Below are positions 43,427 through 55,216 of a DNA stretch of 64,000 nt, piece after piece (positions within the stretch are counted from its first letter, which is position 1; the number at the start of each line of letters is the position of its first letter). This DNA comes from Guillardia theta CCMP2712 (Eukaryota > Cryptophyceae > Pyrenomonadales > Geminigeraceae), in NCBI RefSeq assembly GCF_000315625.1, contig NW_005434668.1:750533-814532 (forward strand), read 5' to 3'. The position numbers were made by a program, and so were the translations under genes. The notes below the pieces were generated by a model. The model saw nothing but the letters and a program-made list of their open reading frames with translations, did not search any database and was not told where the DNA came from.

Positions 43427-45673
43427 CAAGAGGACGAGGACGAGCAAGAGGACGAGCAAAAGGAAGAAACTGATTGTAGTTGGCAGGTTCTCGTGCTCCT
43501 GCCATGTCGCAACTCGGCCTGGCGGTTCATCAAGAAGCTGCTGGAGCTTGCTCCTTCTGCGCAGCGACCCAAGGGGAGGATCGACAACCTTCAGGTGAAG
43601 AGAAGACAAGGTCGCGCCTGCGGTGACTGCTGATTTCAGAGATTTCAAGAAGAATTCGGACCAGGAGACAAGGTGAGAATGCTCCTGCTCCTGCTCCTGC
43701 TGCTTCTCTTTTCATCTTCCACTTCAAATGTGCTGATCATGTCGTGTCGTGCAGACAGAACGCAAGGAGGACAAGGAACGGCTGCTCAAGGTATGGAGGA
43801 ATGAGGGTTGAACACCGACGATGCAAGAGAGAGGAAGAAATGATGGTCATCACGAGAGGAAGAGAATAGAGCAGAAGAATTGAGAACACGAGAAGAGTTG
43901 AGCATGGAAGAAGCACTGAAGGGAGGAGACCATGGAGAAGGAGAATGACAGCATGTCTCGATGGCAGGTTGGAGTGGATCACTGGGAGAGGTTCGAGGGG
44001 AACACGGAAGATCACTTCAGGATCGGCATTCAGCTGCACTCCAAATTTGCCCGTCTATTCGCTCCCTTCTACACAGCAGACATCATCGTCGCCTCCCCCC
44101 TGGGGTTGCGCATGATCGTCAAGTCAGCCGATGGAGGGCTGACCCTGGTAAGAACCGCCGACACTCCTGCTGCCCCGTGACTTCCTGCAGGGAGGAGAAG
44201 CTGACTTCTTGTCGAGCGTCGAGGTGACTTCCCCTCCTCTGACTCGACGAGGGGTACGTGAGCTCGCTTCAGGTCCTCGTGATCGACCAGCTGGACTATC
44301 TGCTCATGCAGAACACCGATCATCTCTATACCGTGCTGGGCGCCATGAACAGGTGTCCTCGGATCTACGAACTGCTGCCTCTCAACTTGTACCCCAGGCA
44401 GCCCATCAAGCCGAGAGGAGCAGATTTCGCACGACTGCGAGAAGTCTTTTTGGATGACCTGCAGAAGTACTTCCGCCAGGTGAAAACCCACGGCCAAGTT
44501 CAAAACTTTGACAGCCTCCTCCCCAGACTCTCATCTTCTCCTCTGTTTGTACCCCGGACGGCAACGCGATCATGAGCAGGAGCTCCTTCAATGTGACTTG
44601 CCTGCTGTACTCGTCCTTGCTGCTGATAGAGCCTGCAGCTGAGGGGCATGGTGAAGACAGCAGAGGAGCACAAGTGAAAGAGGGCATGGAGGAAATTCAA
44701 GTCTAAGTTTGACTGGCAGGGGATCGATCAGGAAGGTTTTGCAACATATTCACGTTCGTCAAATGTTCATCAAGATGCCGCTCAAGGAGAACCTGGTGAG
44801 TAGGAGATGACAAGCAAGATTCGTATCACCTCCGTGACATCAAAACAACAGAAAGACGCCGACGATGCGCGATTTTCATACTTCTGCGACAACATCTTCA
44901 GGTGATCCCCGACCTTGCGCCCTCCTCTGTCCCTCCTCAACCTCTTCCGCTCAGTCAAGTGCACGGATCCTGCCAGTCCCATACTCTCCTTGTCGTCCCC
45001 TCCTACCTGGACTTCGTCAGGGTCAGAAACTTCCTCAAGAAGAAGGAGGCTTCCTTCATAGCCTGCACAGAGGCGAGTTGTACGCTACCTCCTCTTCTCC
45101 TCTCACCCTCTCTCAGTACTCCGATGCTCCTCAAGTCTTGAGAGCGAGGGGAGATTTCTTCCATGGGCGCAAGGTCGGGGCCCGGGCCGCCTCCTCCCAC
45201 TTGTTTTGTGACGAGGCACGGGCAGGATGTACTCCTCATCACTGAGCGATTCCATTTCTACTTCAGATTCCGTAAGCTTCACCACGGTATCATGGTGAGT
45301 GACGGCAACGGCAGGAATTCGCGGAATCCGCCACATCGTATTCTACTCTCTCCCGCAGGCAACCTCACCCTGCTCACACCAGCAAGATCTAACTTCCCCT
45401 CAGTTCCCTGAGTTCTACACGGAGCTTGTCAATCTCATCTCACTGCATGACGATGTCGGAGGTGGGCAATCACTCCGCTCTTCCTGACGCTCACGAACAA
45501 ACACACTAGGAACGGTGACAAGCCTGTACTGCAAGCAAGACCAGCTCAACCTACAGGTGACGAAACCGATCGGACTAGACAGGACGTGACTTTAGAATTC
45601 GCAGCGAGTGGTGGGCAGCAGCAGGGCCGAACAGATGCTCTCGTCCGACAAAACAGTTCATATGTTTGCTTAG
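41352..45673 (+). CDS. UTP25: U3 snoRNP-associated rRNA processing factor UTP25 (DEF)
   Basis: UTP25/DEF acts in the nucleolus with the small-subunit processome; it has a DEAD-helicase-like fold without the catalytic motifs. Many exons are joined by short introns. It starts [18 protein letters not shown] (intron 41368-41579). A long acidic N-terminus includes a poly-Glu run coded by (GAG)n near 41970-42010. The conserved body then follows: [116 protein letters not shown]. Further on are [33 protein letters not shown] and [12 protein letters not shown]. The end [20 protein letters not shown] stops at TAG 45671-45673, reached only across a 50-nt intron near 45556-45605. An inner intron (43199-43486) is swollen by a minisatellite. 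Exons between 42300 and 43090 are less certain. Confidence 0.92.
43262..43455 (+). repeat. Minisatellite inside a UTP25 intron
   Basis: Units of about 30-32 bp built from GAGGACGAGGACGAGGACC plus AAGGGTGGTA or AAGGGTTGTA are repeated about four times. They then decay into GACGAG/GAGCAAGAG runs. It fills most of the 288-nt intron 43199-43486; nearby introns are about 50 nt. Confidence 0.85.
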
Positions 45674-45821
45674 TCGGGTGGGAGTCGGAGTTCATCAGCT
45701 GTAGAATAAGAAACCTCAAGCCATCATGTAACATCTTTCTCATTTCTACAACATAATCAGAGACAATCTCTCAGCAGACGTCGCACCATTCTGAAATATG
45801 TACAAAGTTTATTTATCTTGC

Positions 45822-46286
45822 TCATGGAATTCGCTTGTTGCAAACTTCTGCTAGCCAGTGTTTGATTGAAGAGTAATGATTTCCGTCATGAATGATCGAA
45901 CAACATGTTGTCATGTTGGCAACAAAAGTTCCTCCTTTGCCCCTATAAGTGATTGCTCCTAAACGCTCGCAGACTGGAAATTCCATCGGAGTAGCTTCTG
46001 TTACATCGTTTGGAAAGAATACACAGATTTCAGCGCTCTCATCAATCGAAGTAGGAGAAACAAATCCACTAGACATCTCGTTCTTCCTCTTCTTTGCTCT
46101 GCGTCGCTGATCGTCCTCCTCCAAGCTTTGTAGAAAAATTTCCTTCCAGTCATCATTTCCGACATCGTCATCTTCATCGGACCAATCATCGTATTCATCA
46201 ATTTCCTCGTCAACGTGATGAGGCTCTATGCTCTTCTTGTCCTTTGAGTGACTCGTGTCTAAGTCGTACTGCATGATTTCTCGCAT
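45822..46286 (-). CDS. Uncharacterised acidic protein (154 aa)
   Basis: A single open exon of 154 residues starts MREIMQYDLDTSHSKDKK. The first half is very acidic (EEIDEYDDWSDEDDDVGNDD) with a following basic patch RRRAKKRKNE, a typical nuclear/nucleolar composition. The second half is a compact Cys/aromatic segment (AITYRGKGGTFVANMTTCCS; YSSIKHWLAEV) that looks like a small folded domain. I do not recognise it. It is convergent with UTP25 (149 bp between stops). A (CT)n tract lies about 130 bp upstream of the ATG. Confidence 0.6.
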   Translation of the reverse strand: MREIMQYDLDTSHSKDKKSIEPHHVDEEIDEYDDWSDEDDDVGNDDWKEIFLQSLEEDDQRRRAKKRKNEMSSGFVSPTSIDESAEICVFFPNDVTEATPMEFPVCERLGAITYRGKGGTFVANMTTCCSIIHDGNHYSSIKHWLAEVCNKRIP

Positions 46287-46417
46287 TTGAATGTTTCAGT
46301 AAAATAACTGCTTGATCTCCTGAAATTGTTTGAAGAAGGTTCCAGACTGCCAAGTTTCCAGTTCGATTGAATCTTCTTTTCCAGCTTACCCTGTTCTTTC
46401 TACAATGTTTCCCTTTT

Positions 46418-46418
<1 letters not shown>

Positions 46419-46482
<64 letters not shown>
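46419..46482. repeat. (CT)32 / (GA)32 microsatellite
   Basis: An uninterrupted CT run of 64 bp. It lies about 130 bp upstream of the start of the 154-aa minus-strand gene, where it reads as (GA)n, so it could serve as a GAGA-type promoter element or be a neutral microsatellite. Confidence 0.95.
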
Positions 46483-46487
<5 letters not shown>

Positions 46488-46559
46488 CAAGCACCTTCCC
46501 GTCTCTCTCTCTCCCTCCCGCTCTCCTCACTTCCGCCACTCGCAATGCTTGCTCGTCCT

Positions 46560-47830
46560 TCTCGTGGCTTCACTTCCCGTGCCAATCCAACCCACCCCTA
46601 GACCTACCCCTCCAACCCAGTTTCACTGACACCTACCCGTGTCTTACTACCCCACCCACAAGAATTCTGCTTCCACCCCAACCTAGAGCACAGAATACCT
46701 CTCTACCCACTGGGTCATCTTCCATCAATTCTGTGGAAAACAACCCCCTCCTCATAACAGGGTTGGGTACGCCCCTTGAAGCCATCACTACCTCCCCTTC
46801 AACTGCAACCCCCATTGAATCACCCAATCTACCACCCCACCTGATGATATCACCACCCCTACCCCCCAGTCATTCGTTACCCCTTTGCTGACCAATAACT
46901 CTTCAAACCACGACACAACTTACCACCCCTGTGTAAAGACCCGCACCCTTTGATTGACCCACCTACCCAACGAAATGAGCACCCACCCACCCTCCTGACG
47001 TGGAACCACCAGAGATACGGATACACAGATCATCCACCATACGCATCTAAATTCCTCAATTTGTCGTGTAATGTCATATTTCTCTACCCCACCCTCACGA
47101 TATCTGATCCCTACCCCCACGACACTCAAATCTTGAAGGACCCTACCTTCCATTGCGACTTGTTCAACCCCCGTCGTTTCGCAAGGGACACTCCACCCCT
47201 GCCTGCTACCGCCATCAGGACCCTTTGGAGAGTCCTACCCCTTGAGTGAAAAAAAGGACCCTTACTATACTCAAAGGTTCGGACTCAGACTGGCCACCTA
47301 CCCATCCTGGAGAGAGATCCTACACGACACCCCTATACTTTAGGGGCAATGTACCGGTGTATCAACACGCAGCAAGCGTACCCTACCTTCAAGGACTCCT
47401 ACTAGACGTAACACCCCACCCACCCCTTGGAGCTAAAATTCCAGTCTACCACGAGTAGGGTCGGTCGCGGGGGCTGGGATCCCCAAAACCAGGGGACCAA
47501 CAGACCGCTCTGTTGCGCCCACCACGGGTAGTAGTGCTTGTTTCGAAGGGGGTGGAAAACATGAACTGTCCGTATGTGGGTAGGGGTCCTTGGCGAGTCG
47601 CAAGGGTACGGATATAAAAGTCGGAATGGTGGTCACATAGGTAGATAGGGGTGCTAATATGGGTGAAGCCTGGGGGTACATCCGCATTTAGACATTTCGA
47701 CCAGAAATAGGCTCGGTGCAATTCTGGTGAGGGGTACTTGAACAGTGAGGGACGACCTACACTTGTCTTGAAAAAATTGTTGAAAAGGAGTGGGTAGTAC
47801 CCCAGGGATGTGATAAATTCAAATATAGAT
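46560..47830. repeat. Long TACCCC / GGGGTA block with strand switch
   Basis: The largest block of this kind. From 46560 to about 47455 the plus strand is C-rich (CACCCCTAGACCTACCCC, CTACCCCACC, CCACCCCTACCCCCC). From about 47460 to 47810 it is G-rich (GTGGGTAGGGGTCC, AGATAGGGGTGC, GGGGGTACATC, GAGGGGTACTTG). The spacer words between the clusters look unrelated. Open frames across it have poor, shifting composition and no domains. Confidence 0.65.
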
Positions 47831-47924
47831 ATGTTCATATTTGAAACTATTCTCAAAAATTTCAGCTGACAAGAGAAATTGTAATGTGACAGAGTCTCAG
47901 CCTCCGACTCCGCACCGTCACATA

Positions 47925-48260
47925 GTATGCCCGGCCCGGCCCGGGCCGCGCGCCGCAATGACCTAACTAAGGCCGGAGGGGCAAACTTGCCGCTTGCGAT
48001 ACTGCAGCCGCTTTGAACTTGCGGCGGCCGTGTGTCAGTCAGGCGGCCCAAGTCACTTGATCGGCGCCGCCGCCGCGCCGGGCGGCCCGCCGGGGCCCAC
48101 CACAGAAAGCGCAACGCATCGTCCTTGACTAGCCGCCGAGTTGGCCCGGCTAGTAGCCCGGCCCGCGGGCCGGACCGGCCGGGCGCCGCCCTGAGCCGGG
48201 GCCGGCTGGCAAATCCGGGCTACAGTAACATCATGCCGGGGCGCTCATCGTGGGCCGCAT
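47925..48260. repeat. GC-rich island with CCCGGCCCGGCCCGGGCC words
   Basis: It begins CCGGCCCGGCCCGGGCCGCG and contains several CCGGCC/GGCCCGCGGGCC words, then drops to average composition near 48300. It directly follows the G-rich half of the 46560-47830 block, as the 4660-4860 island follows the block at 3830-4610. Confidence 0.55.
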
Positions 48261-49934
48261 GGCAGCGGTAGCCGCCAGTGGCGCTGGAAGTTGAAGGCTC
48301 GGTGGCATGAGCCTGCTGTCCCAGCCTCTGGGCCTCCGTGGACTTGCCAAGAGAATGGCGACACAGACTAGCACAAGTTCTCTTTCAACAGGGTTTAAGA
48401 CACGACTGTCGGCGATTCTTTTAGTCGTCTTCTTCCCTATGTGCAGCTTCTGCGTGAACTGCTATGACGGGTGAATGAAGTGCCAATGTCCTTGTTGAAT
48501 CCACCTCATCTCATGGCAGAGTCGTGACGACGGGAGATTCTGTATCTGCAGCAAATGATGGTGAATGATCCGTGAATACTGTGCCATCAAACTAACTATA
48601 TAACGAATGGGCAGTTTCAAGCTTCTCAACGAGCGCGGTAGTGATTCAAAACACTACCCACTAATTCACCTTTTCAATCAGTGTAATCAAGTCAAAGGAA
48701 GTGCTTTTGACACCTGCGCAATATTTTGCTCGAAATATCAAATGTGAAGTACGAGTTCAATTCGATGCAATTCGTCTGAAGCTTGTAATTTTTAGGTTGA
48801 AATCTAATCAAGGCGTCTATACTTGCTCCCGTTTTTGTATGAATGCCACAGAGGAAAGGCTTTGAGTGTGTGATATCTCAGGTCTGATGTAAGATACTAC
48901 ACAGTGCGCTGTCAGTGCTAGCTTGGAACATGCACTTTGTGCGCAGATGATGAGCATTCCAGATGGAAACAGGGTAAAGATCTAAACGATTCAGTTGATG
49001 GTCATTCATATATTTCTTAGATACTTGTTGGCTGCGTTCAGAAATGCTCGACAACTTCCAACTCAAATGCAGATCCCACTTGTACATCTTCGTCGAAGTA
49101 TATACCATGAACAAATATTTCGACAATAATGTCACAATGCAGGATTTGCTCTAAAGATCAGGGTTACACAAGCTCTGCTTCCAAGGTCAAGAATATTGAT
49201 TGAATATTTGCCTGACCTTTTTTACAGAGCGCAAGTACGATGCTATTTTGGTCCATTTCCATTGGTTACCTCTTGATTCGACCGAACTTAGTATGATGTA
49301 GCAATGAAGATAGATTTGAAATCGAGCTCTGTTTGGATTTGCTTTGACAAGCTCATCATCAATGTTTTACATTTGCAATCGCTTCACAGTCTATTTACGA
49401 TCCTTGTTGACAGTTTCAGGTCAAAATCTTCCTCGACATTGCGCGCATGGATATCGCTTTTCTGGACAAATGAGTGAAGCAGCATAACAAGTTTCAGAGT
49501 GAGGCTCAAACTTGTATGGAGGACTACTGTCGCACAATGTTCGGTAGGCCCATATCCCCTACCCCCATCTACACCCTCATTATAGGTATCCAAGTACCCC
49601 TCCCATATATGAACCTTCACTTGAGATTCCCTCCTCGCCGTCTTAATATGCCAGCTCGTTGCAAGCCCGCTAGCTTGCAAGCCCTCGCTGCTCTCACCCC
49701 TGCTGTCTATCCTACAGGACACGCCCCCCACCTCTTTTGCAGCTCCTTGCTCTGATCGCAGTATGACAACTCTCAAAGAGCAGTTTCTTGCATAGCATCC
49801 ACTCCCTCTATTCGTTTGAAGCATGGAATATTGCCTCCGTTGTAGAGCTCTTAGTTTGAATGGAATGATATCACTTGCACGCTCTCAACCACTCGCAGGC
49901 CTCTTTCAACTTCATCGTGAAGTATTTTCTCTAC
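48261..49934. other. Spacer without supported genes
   Basis: Lower-GC sequence. Several open frames (for example 48878-49135 and 49384-49824, both minus) lack domains and clear splice-linked partners. A few TACCCC-like words occur at 49555-49600. I see no RNA gene. Confidence 0.45.
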
Positions 49935-50811
49935 ATGGGCAACGCCAATTCCCAAGGCGACGACTCACACGGTCTTTGGTCTGCTTTCGGGTGCAGAAAC
50001 TCAATTATTTCCTCTCTTCCTGACACATCTTCTCAGTGAGCAACCGAATGACTCTATGCCCTTGAAGGCCCAATTACCTGCAAATGAGCGAAGCTCGTTG
50101 ATAATTCAAGCAGCGAAAGTTGGAGATGTCAGCAAACACTTGTGATTGCTCTTTTTTACTTTGTTTCGACCGCAGATATCGAAACTGATAGAGATGTGCG
50201 AAATTTCCATGGAAGAAGATATAGATGTTGTGGATTCCGAAGGAAGAAGTGCTCTTCATTATGCTGTTGAGAAAGGGTATGATTCATACCCGTGTTGCAA
50301 AGGACTCATGCAAACACACAGCGACATTCCTGCAGTTAATATTTTATTGCATTACAAGGCCTCACCAATGGTATACTGAATTCTTCCGAACAAGAGATGT
50401 CTTCCTAAGGTTTTGCTTCAGAGCGAAGACTCGTCAGGGTTTTCGCCACTCTCAATAGCCATCAAGAGCAAACAATTTGAACTGGCTGACATCTTGCGTT
50501 CACACGAAGCAAGTTCAAGACGAGTTGAAGAAGACCAAGTTTCCTTTCTTGATACGATGATGTCTTCAATCTCAGGAGGGTTGGAAAAGGTATACATGCA
50601 TCCTATGCTCTTCTAGACTGTTAGTAATGTTGAGGTAGGATGATAACTTGCTATGCGGAGCTATGTGCTGTGAGTATCTTCTCTTCGCATGTTTCAAACT
50701 TAATAGGTCGCAGGCTCCACTCAAAAATCACTTGTGGATGTCTCCAGGTCCACACTTGATACAAAAGACACAAGAAATGTACGATGCCCATGCATAACTT
50801 TATCACACTAA
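49935..50811 (+). CDS. Ankyrin-repeat protein with N-myristoylation signal
   Basis: Six exons can be joined in one frame through introns of about 58, 48, 45, 41 and 111 nt. The N-terminus MGNANSQGDDSHG has Gly2 and small residues at 5-6, fitting N-myristoylation and membrane attachment. Ankyrin helices follow: LIIQAAKVGDISKLIEM, VVDSEGRSALHYAVEKGDIP, VNILLHYKAS and EDSSGFSPLSIAIKSKQFEL. The end is a Ser/Thr-rich tail (VAGSTQKSLVDVSRSTLD), stop TAA 50809-50811. About 185 residues. Ankyrin repeats bind partner proteins; which partner is unknown. The second intron (about 50127-50174) was placed by the frame of the ankyrin motif, and the last exon is the least certain. Confidence 0.68.
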
Positions 50812-50929
50812 CATGAACAATAGTATGCATATCAGAAATTTGCTTGAAAGAAACAATACATCATCCCACTGTGATTATTCGACGACGCTGAAGAAACAAA
50901 TGTTCAGATAAACTCTAGGCTGACTTGTA

Positions 50930-53900
50930 CTATAGAAGCTTTTCTTTGGCCTGCTGATTTTCTTGGTCTTTAAATGAATATCTTTTGATGATTGACTTGG
51001 ATTGTTCTAAAGAAATAACCTTCGAAAGAGCCAAATCCTCCACGAAAATGTTGTGAATATCCTCTGCTGTAAGCTGAGCTTCATCTCTGTTCATGAGGAA
51101 CACCACTTTGTACAGAAAATGAATGCTTTCGTTGTATTCGAGTTCAATCTGCGGGGGATGTCCTCGCCACTTCAATAAGTCTTTTTCCAAGTAAGAAATC
51201 TGAAACAATTAGTTCAGTACATCAGCACCAAGGAATTCTCTTGAATTACTCGTTTTCGCACATGCCCTTCATCGTCCCTTTCTAGAACTTCTCTGTCTAC
51301 GTACTGGAAACCAATTTTCAGGAGATAAATCTTCGTTGTCACCCAAAGCCCACCTTATATGCTAGCATCTCTTTGAGCTTTTGCTGACTTATTGGGACAT
51401 TGAGATCGTATCTCAATACCCAGTTATATTTGACAAGACTGTTCTTCGTTAGGCTTCGGAAATATCGTTTGAATCCAGCATGATGCACAACGAACCACAG
51501 ACTGAAGAAGAGGTGATAAGTACGACAGAAGACAAAACAAATCAATATGGCAAGCTGTACCAGAAAGTAAGGATAATTACAATTCCAGGAATCACCAAGA
51601 TTTTCCTTAGCGAGTCCATGTAACTTGGGATAAGGCTTGCTCCCTTTGAATCTATCATATTCTTTCCAAGTCTAGTCAATTTCTTGAATTTGTATCAAAC
51701 ACAACGCACATATTGGAGACCAAATATCCTATCAAAGATTTGCATGACAAAGTAGCCTGTTGGAACCAACATGTCACAACTTGCAACACTGACATTTGCT
51801 ATAAAAGAAATTACCCCCAAATAGTGTTTGTAGAATTGCAACGTGAGCAGTGGATTTGTCAAGATTTTTTTGAATCTCGGAAATCTGATGGTTGCTTGTT
51901 TGTATCGTTTCCACCAAGTTGCTTTGGTATGTTTCGGAGATGACAGTCGTCATCTTCTGAATGCTTGTAAGTTCAACAGAGGCTCCCTTGACATTTTTCC
52001 GAAGATCTGCTACTTTCCTATCAATGGCATCAGTTTCCGTTGAATATGTTAGAAGTAATGAACCTCTTCAATGACTGATGAAGTATCGATGAATTCAAAA
52101 GTGAATCCAAATTCTTGAGGCTTGGTTCATCACTTGGGCCCGTTAAAACACAGTGTTCGAGAGATTCTTCAATATATAGGAGGCATTCGTCTAAAAGAAT
52201 TACAGCTCTGTTGAGCAGAAACCAGTATTTCAGCAGAAAGTGCGCAACTTGATCGATCCATTCACCTTGACACCTCCGCCATAAGTTTTCTGACTGCTTG
52301 GATGCTATTCGGATCCTGCAATGACGGTAACTTGCAAAGTTTGACCAAATATACTAGACCTCGTCATAGTGATCAATCAGATGTCGAATTTTTCGTAATG
52401 CCTCGTCCATCAAGAAAATCCGAGCATAGAAATATTTTACAAAGCGTTCACGGCATATCATTGTGAGATAAGATATGAGCAATGGTTCAAAGCGGGAACA
52501 ACCACGTCCTGGATTGGACTCAGCGTCTCCTAAATTTCTCTCACTACCTGCCTGAGATTAATATTCCATTCCTTCCAACCACCATGACATCATCATCGGA
52601 TAGATTGTGTGCAGAATACGTGTCCCCAAGCACCTGAACCAAATATCAACCCTTTCTGTCTAATATCATCATCTCTTTTCCACCTGTTTCAATTCGCTTT
52701 CATGTTCACCAGCGTCAAGATATAGTTCTGCACTCATTTTCGGATTGATCATCTCTGATAATATCACGTTGAACTTGTCACCTAGCAATCAACACTCAGT
52801 CAACACTCAGTCAATAGGTTTATGTGAAGGCAAACAGCACTGCCATACGTGATGATCGATCTCCATAGAAAACAACATCAAGCATGCTCCTTTGATACTC
52901 CGACACCAGAGAATCAATGATTCTCGTTGAATCGTTTTGAACATCCATCATAAGCCTCGACAGCAGATCGAGGGATACATTGTCAGCTCCATGATCCATG
53001 ATTGCTTCAATCTGGAACTTGCAGTCATGGCTCAAGTGGAGCAATACATCGGCTACCTTCATGGCGTAGAGGACAAAACCATCTGTCCTCACATGAGTAC
53101 CGAAGTTTTCCACCTGAAAAATGTTTCAGGCAGGTCGAAAACAACCAATTGATTGTTCCTGCACTATGCCTTCATCTTCCGCAAAATGAATATCAGCCTC
53201 AAAGTTGACAAAGTTGAGAAGATCGAATTCGAGTATCCGAACTCCCGTCAGCCCAGGCGGGGTTTCAAGTCTTTCTTCCATAGGAAAACTATCAATAACG
53301 TCGGAGAAAAATCCGCCCTGGTAACAATCAATCAGTCTTTTTAGATGAGTAAGAATCGTTCTATTGCCTGAACACGATCCTGACAGCCTAACTTTTCCAT
53401 CAAAGATGCCAACGAATTATCTCCGAAGGGAACCCATTCGCCAATCAAGACTCGGACTTCTCCTAAACTTATCACCTGGACGATGCAAATCACACTTCGA
53501 AACCTATATATTCAGGTGACTGACCTCATTATATTCGTCTTTGATATCTGATTTTCCTGCTGCAGACTCATATGCTCTATGTGCATTACTTGTCATGCCA
53601 CGACCCCTGATGTGAAAGGTGAATCCACAAGTTATCAACCTAACAAGGACAGACCCTCTGCGAAGGCAGTCTGGTAGGTATGGACTTGAAACATATGACA
53701 CGTCCTCTGTCTCCGTAACTTTCGATGGAACGCTGTAAGATCGCTACAGTGCTACGTCATTGATCCTTGTAAGGAATGCTTTGAATATTTTACATCTTGC
53801 GTGTAAAAGATAAATCCCCTTCCTTCAATTCCCACATGCAGTACTTCCCCATCTGCAGTAAGGCAGAAACTTTGAAATGGTCACAACCTGGACAGTCTAT

Positions 53901-55060
53901 TTGCACATGCACCTGTTAACAGCATCCTGGGATGACTGGGTGAGTTTTCTCTTTAGCAACTTTTGTCCCTGTTGCAGAAATTAAGCGAGTCTCATTTCAA
54001 AAGCCTATTTTCAATAAACCTTGAATGACACTTGATAGCCAATGACCAGTCCATGATCAACAGTGCTCAACTTTATCGTGTTTATGAACCTCATTTCACG
54101 CCTGTGTATTGTCATATGAAGGCGAACTCACAACATGATTCTGTTACAAATCATCAAGATCATCTTTGCCTTCTTGCGATACATTCATCCATAATCTGAC
54201 ATTTCCTGCACAAGATGCTTTTAGCAACTGGATTCTTAGAGCGTGTCAGTGCACCGATAGTATTCGCACAAGAGGAGTAGTCATAATCTAGTACTCCAGT
54301 AATGATTCCTTCGTAAATCAAGACCAAGAGAGCATGCGATCTTATCCAAACATCTTGCTGAGACCAAGACAACAGTCAAATCATGGATGATAGCGTACTT
54401 CCAGTACATCATCATCATTGTCGGCAGGTTTCGAATACAGCGACACCAGATACAACAGCCTGGAACATTCAACAAGAGTTACATCCAAGTTTCTTCGTCC
54501 ACGATTTTCACCTTAGATGATTCTGAGTCACTTTATCATCGTAGAATTCATCGTCATTATCATTGGCCTCTTTGCTCGAGTCCGAGACCACAGGCAACTG
54601 AGCATCTCCCAGCTGTGTTGCATTATCGAGTGAAGCACAACAAGTGATTTACCATTCCGAACATTCCTTGCCGTGAGAATGCAGCTGACCATTGTTCAGA
54701 AGGTGACAAACTGATTTGTGCTGACAAAGAATTTAGCTTGTTCAAAGAACATGCCTATTGTACCATGTGCCATGATGGAGGAGTACTGCGCCAGTGATGC
54801 TGAGTTTGCGATCGAATCAACCGCAAGAACAGCATCTACATCTGATATTATCCTTTCCTCTTCGCTGTCACCCTGAAAATCTGTGAGATTGCAGCTACCG
54901 CCCGGCAGCATCGCTCTTATTGGCTCACATTCTCGAACTCGAACGGAGACACGTTGTTTTCGAAGCTCGCTGGTCTTCGCACTGAAGACCTCTTGCCATA
55001 CTTGCTGGCGATCGAACCTGTTCGCTTTCACCAGAGACTGAGAGGACAAGACTCGCCTCG
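50930..55060 (-). CDS. Uncharacterised multi-exon gene(s) with helical, coiled-coil and hydrophobic segments
   Basis: Many short minus-strand exons are legible. From upstream: VKANRFDRQQVWQEVFSAK (54990-55049) and SDEEE-like acidic segments. Next YQGGFFSDVIDSFPMEERLE and TPPGLTGVRILEFDLLNFV near 53180-53330, VRTDGFVLYAMKVADVLLHL near 53060-53100 and DNVSLDLLSRLMMDVQNDST near 52920-52980. A coiled-coil stretch (KVADLRKNVKGASVEL; SEIQKNLDKSTAHVAILQT) at 51840-52020 precedes a hydrophobic helix (VIPGIVIILTFWY) near 51580-51625. The C-terminal exons contain YNWVLRYDLNVPISQQKLKE and LEKDLLKWRGHPPQIELEYN, ending SFKDQENQQAKEKLL. It may be one large membrane-associated protein or two adjacent genes (split somewhere near 53700-54700). 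No family is recognised; an RIH/channel-like identity was considered but is unsupported. Confidence 0.45.
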
Positions 55061-55216
55061 CTCACCTTGCATGCTGTCCTCCTCTCCCCTAGCTCAACTT
55101 CGTGTGCATGGCGGGAACAGCCGATCGTTGGGGCCTATGCCCTACTACGGTTGGATAACTAAAAGTCAGCATCTAATCAAATGTTTTAGTTATGTAGTCA
55201 CATGTTTTAGTCATTA

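Noticed and set aside
43126-43587. Ser-rich and Pro/Arg-rich minus frames across the UTP25 intron
   Set aside because: They are produced by the minisatellite being open in several frames; the conserved UTP25 exons lie on the plus strand on both sides.
47446-48114. 222-codon minus open frame in the spacer
   Set aside because: It spans the G-rich block and the GC island, its composition changes abruptly, and no domain is visible.
50930-55060. IP3-receptor/RIH-type channel identity for the minus-strand exons
   Set aside because: Helical segments looked suggestive, but no pore signature or RIH motif could be found.
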